DNA of 64,000 nt from assembly GCF_000317045.1 (NCBI RefSeq), contig NC_019703.1, forward strand, positions 4,286,934 through 4,350,933, in the 5' to 3' direction. The notes under the pieces were generated by a model. That model was not told the origin of the DNA, searched no databases, and saw nothing but the letters and a program-made list of their open reading frames with translations. The DNA is from Geitlerinema sp. PCC 7407 (GTDB taxonomy: Bacteria > Cyanobacteriota > Cyanobacteriia > PCC-7407). The position numbers were made by a program, and so were the translations under genes. How positions within the stretch are numbered: the stretch's first letter is position 1; each line of letters opens with the position of its first letter. This document shows, piece by piece, positions 10,549-18,543 of this stretch.

Positions 10549-11961
10549 ATGACTGAGCCGAGCGCCTACCGCATCGAAAAAGACTCTATGGGAGAGCGGC
10601 AGATTCCTGAGAGTGCCTACTATGGCATTCAAACGCTGCGGGCGACCGAGAACTTCCCCATCAGTGGCCTCAAGCCGCTGCCGACCTACGTCGAGGCCTG
10701 CGTGCTGATCAAGAAAGCCGCGGCGATCGCCAACGGACAGCTCGGCTGCATTTCGGCGGAGATGGCCCAGGCGATCGTCCAAGCCGCAGACGAAGTCCTG
10801 GCGGGCAGCCTGCGAGAGCAGTTTGTGGTGGACGTTTACCAGGCAGGGGCCGGCACCTCCCACCACATGAACGTCAACGAAGTCTTGGCCAACCGGGCGC
10901 TAGAGCTGCTGGGAGACCAAAAGGGCAACTACGGGCGCGTCAGCCCCAACGACCACGTGAACTACGGCCAGTCCACCAACGACGTGATTCCCACGGCGAT
11001 CCGGGTGGGCGGCCTGCTGGCCCTTGAGCGGACCCTGATTCCGGCGCTTACCGAGGCCATCACCGCCCTCGACGCCAAGGCCGACGAATTCCAGAACATC
11101 ATTAAATCTGGCCGCACCCACCTCCAGGATGCCGTGCCCGTTCGCCTGGGCGAGTCCTTCCGGGCCTGGGCTCAGATCCTGATGGACCACCTAGTGCGCA
11201 TCGAAACGGCGGCCACTGACCTGACCCTGCTGGGTCTGGGCGGCAGCGCGGCGGGCACCGGCCTCAACACCCATCCCCAGTACCGCTTTCGCGTCGCTGA
11301 GATCCTGGGAGAGCTGATCGACCAGCCCCTCAAGCCCGCCCCCCACCTAATGGCCGCGATGCAGAGCATGGGGCCCTTTGTGGCGGTGTCCGGCACCCTG
11401 CGCAACCTGGCCCAGGACCTGGCCAAGATTTCCCATGACCTGCGTCTGATGGACTCCGGCCCCAAAACCGGCTTTAAAGAAATCCAGCTGCCGCCCGTGC
11501 AGCCCGGTTCGTCCATCATGCCCGGGAAATACAACCCCGTGATGGCGGAAATGACCTCCATGGTGTGCTTCCAGGTGATGGGCTACGACGCCGCGATCGC
11601 CCTTGCCGCCCAGGCTGGCCAGCTCGAGCTCAACGTGATGATGCCGCTGATCGCCTACAACTTGATTCAGAGCATCGAGATTTTGGGCAACACCATCGCC
11701 GCCCTGACCGAGCGCTGTCTCAAGGGCATCACCGCCAGCGAGGAGCGCTGCTTGGCCTACGCCGAGGGCAGTCTGGCCCTGGTGACCGCCCTCAACACCC
11801 ACATTGGCTATCTCAACGCTGCGGCCGTCGCCAAGGAATCTCTGGAAACCGGCAAGTCTCTGCGCCAGATCGTGCTCGAAAAGGGCCTAATGGACGAGGC
11901 AACATTAGCCGAAGTCTTGAATCTGGCCGAAATGAGCCAAATGCCGCCGAATCAAGCCTAG
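10549..11961 (+). CDS. aspA: Aspartate ammonia-lyase
   Basis: This belongs to the fumarase/aspartase superfamily and interconverts aspartate with fumarate plus ammonia. The signature loop is GSSIMPGKYNPV near residue 318, containing the catalytic Ser. Substrate-site stretches GAGTSHHMNVNEVLANRA, NPNDHVNYGQSTND-like sequence and GRTHLQDAVP are present. The N-terminus (ERQIPESAYYGIQTLRATENF) and the C-terminal CLKGITASEERC resemble aspartase more than class II fumarase. The start is taken at the ATG giving MTEPSAYRIEKDSMG; an upstream in-frame ATG at 10483 would add 22 residues with no family match. Length from this start is 470 residues, normal for AspA. A HIP1 hairpin follows the stop by 11 bases. 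Confidence 0.87.
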   Translation: MTEPSAYRIEKDSMGERQIPESAYYGIQTLRATENFPISGLKPLPTYVEACVLIKKAAAIANGQLGCISAEMAQAIVQAADEVLAGSLREQFVVDVYQAGAGTSHHMNVNEVLANRALELLGDQKGNYGRVSPNDHVNYGQSTNDVIPTAIRVGGLLALERTLIPALTEAITALDAKADEFQNIIKSGRTHLQDAVPVRLGESFRAWAQILMDHLVRIETAATDLTLLGLGGSAAGTGLNTHPQYRFRVAEILGELIDQPLKPAPHLMAAMQSMGPFVAVSGTLRNLAQDLAKISHDLRLMDSGPKTGFKEIQLPPVQPGSSIMPGKYNPVMAEMTSMVCFQVMGYDAAIALAAQAGQLELNVMMPLIAYNLIQSIEILGNTIAALTERCLKGITASEERCLAYAEGSLALVTALNTHIGYLNAAAVAKESLETGKSLRQIVLEKGLMDEATLAEVLNLAEMSQMPPNQA

Positions 11962-11972
11962 TTTAGGCATTT

Positions 11973-12004
11973 GGGGCGATCGCCTTTTAGAGAGCGATCG
12001 CCCC
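11973..12004. terminator. HIP1-based hairpin between aspA and the hydrolase gene
   Basis: GGGGCGATCGC (11973-11983) and GCGATCGCCCC (11994-12004) form a perfect 11-bp stem with a 10-base loop, placed between the ends of two convergent genes. It could stop transcription from both sides, though there is no long T run. Each arm contains one full HIP1 octamer. Confidence 0.55.
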
Positions 12005-12017
12005 GTCTCGCCCAGTC

Positions 12018-12839
12018 CTAGGGAGTCGGCAGGGTCGCCGCGAAGGCCTGAATCGCTTTCCAGTAGCGATCGCCCGCCACCGCCACCAAGTCATTGTGGC
12101 CAGCGCCCTCCACCCACAAAAACTGCGTCGGGCCGGGAGCCTTGGCCAGCAGCCGCTCGCCGTGCCTCAGGGGGATCAGCTCGTCCTCGGTCCCGTGAAT
12201 CACCAGCACCGGACACTCGACGCGACGAATTTTCGCCAAATTCGAAAACTTGTCAAAGGGAAATAGCGGCACCTGGGTCATCACCACGAAGGCCGAGGTA
12301 AAGGCGCTTTCAAGGATCAAGCCCGCCACAGGAACTTCGCGCGCCAAATCCACGCTAGGCCCTGAGCCCACCGATCGCCCGTGCAAAATGATCTGCTCCG
12401 GCGGCACCTTGAGGGTTTCCGTCAGGTAGCGGTAGGCCGCGCGAATGTCCCGATAGGCGTTGCCCTCGGTGGCGCGGCCCTCGCTCAGGCCGTAGCTCCG
12501 ATAGTCGTAGGCAAAAACCGAAAAGCCCGCCGCCTGGAGATCTTGCAGGATCGGGTAAATGTATCCCAGATCTTCCGCGTTGCCGTGGCTGTAGAGCAGG
12601 GTGTAGCGGGCCTGGGGATTGCGCAGGTAGGTCGCCGCGATCGCCACGCCCTCAGCACTGGGAATCTTGATCAAGTTGGCATTGGCGACGTAGCTGGCAG
12701 GCGGCGGCTGAAAGATCAGCCGGTCGGAGAAAAAGAAGGCATACAGCGCGATCGCCCCATAGATAAACAGGAGCGATCGCCCCAAGCGTCCCCAAGTCAA
12801 AGGGCCAATCAGCTTGGACCACACAGGATGCTGGAGCAT
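12018..12839 (-). CDS. Membrane-anchored alpha/beta hydrolase (ABHD13/Bem46-like)
   Basis: The 273-residue protein starts with one transmembrane helix (about residues 22-38) and continues as an alpha/beta hydrolase domain. The triad is visible: Ser156 in HGRSVGSG, Asp219 in HGTEDELIP and His248 in EGAGHNDL. The oxyanion region YSHGNAEDLG and the YDYRSYGLSEG stretch fit the Bem46/ABHD13 group of serine hydrolases; the substrate is unknown. The start codon lies 8 bp after the hisH stop on the same strand, so the two are almost certainly co-transcribed, although nothing links the hydrolase to histidine synthesis. The HIP1 hairpin follows its stop. Confidence 0.85.
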   Translation of the reverse strand: MLQHPVWSKLIGPLTWGRLGRSLLFIYGAIALYAFFFSDRLIFQPPPASYVANANLIKIPSAEGVAIAATYLRNPQARYTLLYSHGNAEDLGYIYPILQDLQAAGFSVFAYDYRSYGLSEGRATEGNAYRDIRAAYRYLTETLKVPPEQIILHGRSVGSGPSVDLAREVPVAGLILESAFTSAFVVMTQVPLFPFDKFSNLAKIRRVECPVLVIHGTEDELIPLRHGERLLAKAPGPTQFLWVEGAGHNDLVAVAGDRYWKAIQAFAATLPTP

Positions 12840-12847
12840 AAAGCCTT

Positions 12848-13489
12848 TTAGCGGGTCAGCGACGGCTGGCGGCTAACCATCTGCACAAAGTTGGCCAGGA
12901 TCTTCAGGCCCGCGTCCGAGGACTTCTCGGGGTGAAACTGCACGGCCATCAGGTTGTCGCGGGCGATCGCCGCCGTCACGGTCTGGTTGCCGTGGCTCAC
13001 CGTCGCGGCGCGCACCTGCGGATCGCGCGGCTCCACATAGTAGGAGTGCACAAAATATACCCAGGGATCTGCGGGCAGGTCTTGCCACAGGGGCGACGCG
13101 GGCTGGGTGAGCTGGAGCTGATTCCAGCCCATGTGCGGAATGGTCATTCCCGGCTCGGACCGAAAGCGCTTCACCGTCCCGGGCACAATGCCCAAGCCTG
13201 GTTCCCGGCCCTCTTCGCTCGACTCAAACAAAATCTGGAGCCCCAGGCAGATCCCCAGGAAAGGCTTGCCGCTCGCGATCGCCGCCCGAATCGGCTCCTC
13301 GAGCTGCCGCGATCGCAAATGGTCTACCGCCGGATCAAAGGCTCCTACCCCCGGCAGCACAATCCCCTCTGCACGGGCAATTTCGCTCGCAGAATCCGTG
13401 ACAACAGGCGTTGCTCCCGCATTCTCCAGCCCCTTGCAGACGGAGTGAAGGTTGCCCATGTCGTAGTCAATCACGGCGATCACAGCCAT
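12848..13489 (-). CDS. hisH: Imidazole glycerol phosphate synthase glutaminase subunit HisH
   Basis: HisH is the class I glutamine amidotransferase that feeds ammonia to HisF in histidine biosynthesis. The nucleophile Cys81 is in FLGICLGLQ and the His/Glu pair is in VQFHPEKSS (His186, Glu188). The N-terminal VIDYDMGNLHSV and the PGVGAF loop are characteristic. The ATG giving MAVIAVIDYD is preferred. A longer frame from 13516 would add nine residues not found in the family. hisF is not adjacent, which is common in cyanobacteria where his genes are scattered. It is divergent from the muramidase gene and 8 bp upstream of the hydrolase gene. Confidence 0.95.
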   Translation of the reverse strand: MAVIAVIDYDMGNLHSVCKGLENAGATPVVTDSASEIARAEGIVLPGVGAFDPAVDHLRSRQLEEPIRAAIASGKPFLGICLGLQILFESSEEGREPGLGIVPGTVKRFRSEPGMTIPHMGWNQLQLTQPASPLWQDLPADPWVYFVHSYYVEPRDPQVRAATVSHGNQTVTAAIARDNLMAVQFHPEKSSDAGLKILANFVQMVSRQPSLTR

Positions 13490-13715
13490 GGCCTTGTCCT
13501 GAATATTTTGAGTCAATCTTCCTCTGAAACTATAGCGCGATCGCCCTATGGGCTCGATCGCTCAGCTCCTCGAGAGGCCTCCTGCCAAGGCTTCGTCACC
13601 TTCTAGCATAGGGACACCCGGAGGCCGGTCTCAGGATTTTTGCGGAGATCTCCGAGATCCCGCACAGCTGCTCTGTAGATATTTCGTGAGTCCACGAAAA
13701 TCGTCATTGTTGGCC

Positions 13716-14585
13716 ATGCGTCTCCAAGATATCTACGCCTCAGGGCAGCCTCTCCACCTGGATCGCCTCCCCTCCTATCCGCACCTCGTCCGTCAAATCC
13801 AAATTCGTCTTTCGGCCCTAGAGCTCTTGCCCCCCGCTAGCATTGATGGCATCTACGGCCCCCGCACCGCCTCCGGTCTCCAAGCCTTCAACCGAGCCTT
13901 CGGCCTGAGCCCCTACTTCATCGATCGCTGGACTGCCAAGCACCTCATCGAAGCCAAGTCCCTCCCCAATCCCTTCACGCTGGGACAGCCGCCCCGCCGT
14001 CTCCAGGAGCAGGACTACGCCGAAGTGGCCGTACGACTGAGCGTCGAGGTCGCCGTGATCAAAGCCGTGGTCCAAGTCGAGAGTAGCGGCGCTGGCTTCC
14101 TCAGCGATGGCCGTCCCAAAATCTTGTTTGAGGCCACCTGGTTTAGCCACTTCACCGAAAGCCGCTACGATCACCTTCACAGCAACCTGTCCAGCGCCAA
14201 GTGGGACCGCTCCCTCTACAAAGGAGGACTGGCCGAATGGCGCCGCCTCAATGCCGCGATCGCCCTCTCTCCCAAATCTGCTCTGAAGTCCGCTAGCTGG
14301 GGACTGTTTCAGATCATGGGCTTCAACCATCCCCTGTGCGGCTACGCCAACATCGAGGACTACGTCACCGACATGCAGCGCAGCGAAGGCCATCAGCTGC
14401 GCGCCTTCGTCGCCTTCATCGAAAACCAGGGCCTCAGCAAGTACTTGCGCAATCGAGACTGGGCCGGATTTGCTTATCACTACAACGGGCCGAGCTACGC
14501 CACGCTGGCCTACGACCATAAGCTCGCCAGCGCCTACTCCGCTTATTTGGCCGAAGACATCGCCTTGGGAGCGCCTGTTGTCTAG
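13716..14585 (+). CDS. N-acetylmuramidase-domain protein with peptidoglycan-binding domain
   Basis: The product has a peptidoglycan-binding module of the PG_binding_1 type (about residues 20-70, DGIYGPRTASGLQAFNRAFG) and then an N-acetylmuramidase domain (DUF3380/Muramidase type, about 100-285). The latter shows QVESSGAGFL with a probable catalytic Glu, then ASWGLFQIMGFNH and FAYHYNGPSYA. Such domains occur in phage endolysins and in bacterial wall hydrolases. No phage genes surround it, so a resident cell-wall hydrolase or a domesticated lysin are both open. No classical signal peptide is seen from this start. An in-frame ATG at 13548 would add 56 residues without family likeness. Its stop overlaps the stop of the next gene by 4 bp. 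Confidence 0.82.
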   Translation: MRLQDIYASGQPLHLDRLPSYPHLVRQIQIRLSALELLPPASIDGIYGPRTASGLQAFNRAFGLSPYFIDRWTAKHLIEAKSLPNPFTLGQPPRRLQEQDYAEVAVRLSVEVAVIKAVVQVESSGAGFLSDGRPKILFEATWFSHFTESRYDHLHSNLSSAKWDRSLYKGGLAEWRRLNAAIALSPKSALKSASWGLFQIMGFNHPLCGYANIEDYVTDMQRSEGHQLRAFVAFIENQGLSKYLRNRDWAGFAYHYNGPSYATLAYDHKLASAYSAYLAEDIALGAPVV

Positions 14586-15112
14586 GCGCGGCTGAAGTAC
14601 TGCTGAAGCCGGACCTTGGACGTGACGTAGAGGGGAAACTGGCAGTGTTCGGCCACCAGCCAGGCCACCAGTCCCAGATGAAAACAAAATGTCAGGCCTG
14701 CCCAGGCCAGGGGTAGCCACGCCCCCCGACTCCCTGGCAGGGGCGGAAACATGTAGCCCGACAGCAGCACCAGCGCCGTGGGCAAAACCGTCAGCGTGAT
14801 TCCTACGCCAAACAGCAAAATCGTCGTATCCCAAGGTCCCTGACGAGCGCTCCGCCACTGGCGGCCATCCCAGCGCCAGGCTAGACGCTGAGAGCTGTCT
14901 GCCACCTGAAGCGTTTGCTCGCGGAGGTTGGCCGTGAAAATGTGCCGGCAGAAGTTACAGCTGTAGGCTTCCATGAGGGCGAGAGCAGACAGCTCGCCAT
15001 GACGACACATGGGACACAGATAGGTGTCGTTTAGATCTAGGGGACGGGCGATCGCTTTTTCGGGCGATCGCCCTTGGAGATCGCGTGCGTCTGACGCAAA
15101 GTCTCTGGGCAT
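14582..15112 (-). CDS. Zinc-ribbon membrane protein, unknown function
   Basis: This 176-residue protein carries a CxxC...CxxC zinc ribbon at about residues 33-57 (LCPMCRHGEL and YSCNFCRHIF). A soluble stretch with WRWDGRQWR follows, then two transmembrane segments (about residues 96-120 and 132-154), and a C-terminal QFPLYVTSKVRLQQYFSRA. It looks like a membrane-anchored ribbon protein; I do not recognise a named family. The stop codon overlaps that of the convergent muramidase gene by 4 bp. The promoter side adjoins the lipoprotein gene on the same strand, about 67 bp away, so the two may be transcribed together. Confidence 0.75.
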   Translation of the reverse strand: MPRDFASDARDLQGRSPEKAIARPLDLNDTYLCPMCRHGELSALALMEAYSCNFCRHIFTANLREQTLQVADSSQRLAWRWDGRQWRSARQGPWDTTILLFGVGITLTVLPTALVLLSGYMFPPLPGSRGAWLPLAWAGLTFCFHLGLVAWLVAEHCQFPLYVTSKVRLQQYFSRA

Positions 15113-15179
15113 GGGAGTGTTCCTGCAAACCTCTTGCGAACCAAGGGCAGCCGTGCAAAGACACTACCGAGGTCAGGGG

Positions 15180-15944
15180 CTAGCGGCTAGCGATCGTGCG
15201 ATCGCTGCCCACGGGCCGAACCACCTCAATACCACCCTGCTCTAGGATAACGACTGGCTCCCCGCCCGATCGCATTTCGATGCGCTTGACCCGCACTTTG
15301 CCATCAGCCAGCGAGTCGCCAGCCGAGACATACCGGCTCGAGGTTTCGTTGGGCACCTTCACAATGGCGCTGACTCTGCCGCTCGCCTCCAAGATACCGC
15401 TGACTTCTACCGCGCTAGCGATGCTCGTCGGCGACTCGGGCAGGGCGGGCTTGACTGGCGCTGCGGGCACCGTTAGGCCATTCACGGGGGCGCTAGCTGC
15501 GCCAGGCGACAGGTTTGGCACGCTGGTGGTCGAAATGGCCGGCAGCGGCGTTCCTGCCTTGGGCTTGTCCTGGGCCTCAGGAACGGGCGGCATTTTGGGC
15601 ACCCGGCCCGCAGCGGTGCCAGCAGGCGGAGTGACTTTACCCGGGATGACGACTGGGGTCGTGGGCACCATAGCGAAGGGATCGGTGCGGCCGACGGACA
15701 CCTGGGGCAGTCGGGCGGTGGGATTGGTGGACTGGAGCAGACCCGGCGCGCCGCCTTGGGCCGTTGCAACCATGGGCTGTGAAAAATTCGCGGGCTTCTT
15801 CTGGGCAGCGGTGGGCGCTGCGGGTGCTGCCGGGGCTTGGGCGGCGGGTGACGGGGCCGGAGTTTCGGCCTCCGGTTCGCTGCTGCATGCCGTAAGCAGC
15901 AGCATTACAGCACTGGCGCTGCAGAGCCACTGACGTTGGTTCAT
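15180..15944 (-). CDS. Putative lipoprotein with PilP-like C-terminal region
   Basis: The start at the ATG giving MNQRQWLC has a ribosome-binding site (GGGGAG) and yields a lipoprotein signal with lipobox LLTAC, so lipidation at Cys20 is expected. The following roughly 150 residues are rich in Pro, Ala and Thr and look disordered. The C-terminal 75 residues contain VSGILEASGRVSAIVKVP, RYVSAGDSLADGKVRVKRIEM and EPVVILEQGGIEV. This is a small beta-rich unit reminiscent of PilP-type pilus alignment proteins and of conserved cyanobacterial proteins of unknown role. Resemblance to PilP is weak and no pil genes are nearby. A longer in-frame extension to 16109 is not supported. Confidence 0.75.
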   Translation of the reverse strand: MNQRQWLCSASAVMLLLTACSSEPEAETPAPSPAAQAPAAPAAPTAAQKKPANFSQPMVATAQGGAPGLLQSTNPTARLPQVSVGRTDPFAMVPTTPVVIPGKVTPPAGTAAGRVPKMPPVPEAQDKPKAGTPLPAISTTSVPNLSPGAASAPVNGLTVPAAPVKPALPESPTSIASAVEVSGILEASGRVSAIVKVPNETSSRYVSAGDSLADGKVRVKRIEMRSGGEPVVILEQGGIEVVRPVGSDRTIASR

Positions 15945-16170
15945 GGACACTCCCCAAATTTTCCCCTTAGGATAGCCCCTCTTGATCCGGAAGCAACACC
16001 CTTGATCGCCCATATGGCAAGAAGAAAATTGGAGATTTTCTAGCTTGATCGCTAGAGGTGAGGAAAAGGCCTGAGTGGGCGAGGCTTTCGGGCGATCGCG
16101 CTCTCCCAAATTTCGCTTTCAAAAGTTGAGAACTTCCACCCATACCCGAGCGGCATGGGTGGCGAAGGGA

Positions 16171-16431
16171 TCACGCCAGAGATTCCTGGCAGTGAATAGG
16201 GGCAAGGGCGGTATTTGCGATGCGCTGGCGCTTGAGGGTACGGAGCTGTTCTAGCAGGTTGTCAGCTTGGTGCTGAAGGTCCAACAGCTCTGCTTGCTGA
16301 TCGGCACGATAGAGGGAGGTGACCTTCTCCGAGGTTGTAGCGGGGGAGGAGACAGGGATCACATCGCTGCTGGAATTCCCATCGTGCACAGCCGTAGCGG
16401 TGGCAGAGGTACGAGATAGGTAATCAGCCAT
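16171..16431 (-). CDS. Small conserved coiled-coil protein
   Basis: The 86-residue product has a low-complexity Ser/Thr/Ala N-terminal half and a short helical C-terminal half (about residues 44-70, AELLDLQHQADNLLEQLRT) that could form a coiled coil. It is soluble with no signal peptide. Similar tiny proteins with a LQxQxDxLLxQL pattern exist in other cyanobacteria, as far as I recall, but no function is known. It is isolated: 226 bp from the lipoprotein gene and divergent from thrC. Confidence 0.6.
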   Translation of the reverse strand: MADYLSRTSATATAVHDGNSSSDVIPVSSPATTSEKVTSLYRADQQAELLDLQHQADNLLEQLRTLKRQRIANTALAPIHCQESLA

Positions 16432-16855
16432 TGGTGAAAGTAGTAATTTGTACTTAGCGTAGGCTACCTCGCTATTCTAGCGGGCTGCCCAGGGAGGATT
16501 GTATGCGATGTGGCGGTTTTTGAAGTGGTTTGTGCGGGCGAATTGCTCCCTAGATTGAGGGTTTAGCATACCGGCGGCGATCGCTTTTTGAAAGACACAC
16601 CCCCACGGGCTAGATGCGGGCGATCGCCTCAAAACCAGGTCCATGGGCCTAGAACCACTCTTTCCCCCGTGGACCCCCTGAATCCGGACCTCCCAGAGAG
16701 GGTAAACTAATTGATACGATCTAGAGATCGCTGAGGGAAAGCAGAGAGTGTCCCAGCTGCCAAAAGCGCTGAGATCCTCAACAATTGTGTGCGAGCTTCT
16801 GCTTTGACGGTCCTCAGATGCACTTGTCGCTTATTTACTGAACCTAGCCGCCACT
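16432..16855. other. Upstream region of thrC
   Basis: This 424-bp spacer between two divergent genes contains HIP1 copies and an AT-richer patch around 16700-16730 (TAAACTAATTGATACGATCT) that may hold the thrC promoter. I could not fix -35 and -10 boxes. No riboswitch or attenuator structure was recognised. Confidence 0.5.
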
Positions 16856-17968
16856 GTGACTCTAAGCCTGTCAACTGCCAACTCCCAATCTTCCAGTGCT
16901 CCGCTCCGGGCTCAAAACTGGCCGGGACTCATCGAAGCGTATCGTCCCTATTTGCCGGTGAGCGACCAGACGCCCGTGATCACGCTGCTCGAAGGCAGCA
17001 CGCCGCTGATCCCTGCCCCTGCGATCGCCGATCGCATTGGTCGCCAGGTGAAGGTGTATGTCAAATACGACGGCCTCAATCCCACCGGCAGCTTCAAAGA
17101 CCGGGGGATGACCATGGCGATTTCCAAGGCCAAGGAAGCAGGCGCTGAGGCTGTCATCTGTGCGAGCACGGGCAACACGTCGGCGGCGGCAGCGGCTTAT
17201 GCCCGGCGGGGCGGCCTGCGCGCCTTTGTACTGATCCCCGATGGCTACGTGGCGCTGGGGAAACTGGCCCAGGCGCTGCTCTACGGAGCCGAGGTTCTGG
17301 CGATCCAGGGCAACTTTGACCGGGCGCTGGAGATCGTGCGCGGCATGGCCGAGAGCTATCCCATCACGCTGGTGAACTCGGTCAATCCCTATCGTCTAGA
17401 AGGCCAGAAAACGGCAGCCTTTGAGGTGGTGGACGTGCTGGGAGATGCACCCGATTGGCTGTGCATTCCGGTGGGCAACGCGGGCAACATCACGGCCTAC
17501 TGGATGGGCTTTTGCCAGTACCACCAAGAAAATCGCTGCACGCGCTTGCCCCGCATGATGGGCTTCCAGGCGGCGGGCTCAGCGCCCTTGGTGGCGGGCT
17601 CGGTGGTGGAGCATCCCGAGACGGTGGCCACGGCCATTCGCATCGGCAACCCAGCCAACCGCGATCGCGCGATCGCCGTGCGGGATGCCAGTCAGGGACA
17701 GTTTGACGCGGTAACCGACGACGAGATCCTAGAGGCCTATCGTATTCTGGCTTCCGAGGAAGGGGTCTTCTGCGAGCCAGCCAGCGCGGCCTCAGTGGCC
17801 GGCCTGCTCAAGCACAAAGATCAGGTGCCCACGGGCGCGACGATCGTGTGCGTGCTGACCGGCAATGGCCTGAAGGACCCCGACTCGGCAATCAAGTTTA
17901 GCGGCAACCAGTTCAAGCAGGGAATTGCGCCTGACCTAGGGGCGGTAGCTCAGGCGATGGGTTTCTAG
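16856..17968 (+). CDS. thrC: Threonine synthase
   Basis: This pyridoxal-phosphate enzyme converts O-phosphohomoserine to threonine. The PLP lysine is Lys81 in [10 protein letters not shown]. The phosphate and cofactor loops [13 protein letters not shown] and [12 protein letters not shown] are present, as is the C-terminal SAASVAGL. The 370-residue length matches the short bacterial class. The start is a GTG at 16856. The upstream ribosome-binding site is poor, so the true start could lie a few codons downstream. The 3' end overlaps the convergent coiled-coil gene by 56 bp. Confidence 0.95.
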   Translation: MTLSLSTANSQSSSAPLRAQNWPGLIEAYRPYLPVSDQTPVITLLEGSTPLIPAPAIADRIGRQVKVYVKYDGLNPTGSFKDRGMTMAISKAKEAGAEAVICASTGNTSAAAAAYARRGGLRAFVLIPDGYVALGKLAQALLYGAEVLAIQGNFDRALEIVRGMAESYPITLVNSVNPYRLEGQKTAAFEVVDVLGDAPDWLCIPVGNAGNITAYWMGFCQYHQENRCTRLPRMMGFQAAGSAPLVAGSVVEHPETVATAIRIGNPANRDRAIAVRDASQGQFDAVTDDEILEAYRILASEEGVFCEPASAASVAGLLKHKDQVPTGATIVCVLTGNGLKDPDSAIKFSGNQFKQGIAPDLGAVAQAMGF

Positions 17969-18524
17969 ACTCTCGGTTTTGATCTTCAAAATCAGACAGT
18001 CCTTCATGAGCCGCCTGCCCCTCGGGGGTGGGCGGTTCGTGTTTGCGGCTGGCCCGCTCTCGGGCGAGGCTGTCGATGGTGTCGCCTAGGGCTGTCGTGA
18101 GGCTGCGCCGGGTTTGCTCGTGGCTGGCCTGCTCGGCCTGGAGGAGCTGGCTCAGGCGGTGGACCTCGCTGCGGAGACGCGTGTTTTCGAGCAGGACTTG
18201 GCGCAGCTTGGCGGCGATCGCCGCTGGATCTTGGAGCTGGCTGAGCTCGCTGTGGACCACGGCGGCGATCGCCGCTTCCTGGTCCTGCTCGCCCTCTTCA
18301 TCGAGGGGCAGGCGGCCCTCCATCTGGCGCACCTTGGCCTCTAGCTCACCGAGGCTGCGCTCGTACATCCGCGCTTCTGTGCGCCGCTGTTTGGCCTCCG
18401 TTTCGTAGAGCTGTCGCCAGTTGCCCTCGCTCGCTTGAGCATCCTCTCGCTCCCGCAGCGCCTGGGCAAGCTGGACCTTCAGAGACTGGATTTCTGCCAG
18501 CCATTGGCTCACTTCGTGATTCAT
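17913..18524 (-). CDS. Coiled-coil protein of unknown function
   Basis: The 203-residue protein is acidic and almost wholly helical, with heptad-like runs from residue 5 to 80 ([20 protein letters not shown]) and from 105 to 155 ([21 protein letters not shown]). The tail is disordered and Pro-rich. No signal or membrane segment is visible. A strong ribosome-binding site (GGGAGG) precedes the ATG. It starts 19 bp after the site-2 protease stop, on the same strand, so the two are likely co-transcribed. The last 56 bp overlap the end of thrC on the other strand, suggesting extension of the 3' end into thrC. Confidence 0.72.
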   Translation of the reverse strand: MNHEVSQWLAEIQSLKVQLAQALREREDAQASEGNWRQLYETEAKQRRTEARMYERSLGELEAKVRQMEGRLPLDEEGEQDQEAAIAAVVHSELSQLQDPAAIAAKLRQVLLENTRLRSEVHRLSQLLQAEQASHEQTRRSLTTALGDTIDSLARERASRKHEPPTPEGQAAHEGLSDFEDQNRESRNPSPELPPLGQAQFPA

Positions 18525-18543
18525 CGCCCTGACCTCCCAAACC

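Noticed and set aside
13818-14858. 346-codon minus-strand frame across the muramidase gene
   Set aside because: Antisense to conserved muramidase coding sequence and overlapping the ribbon-protein gene in another frame.
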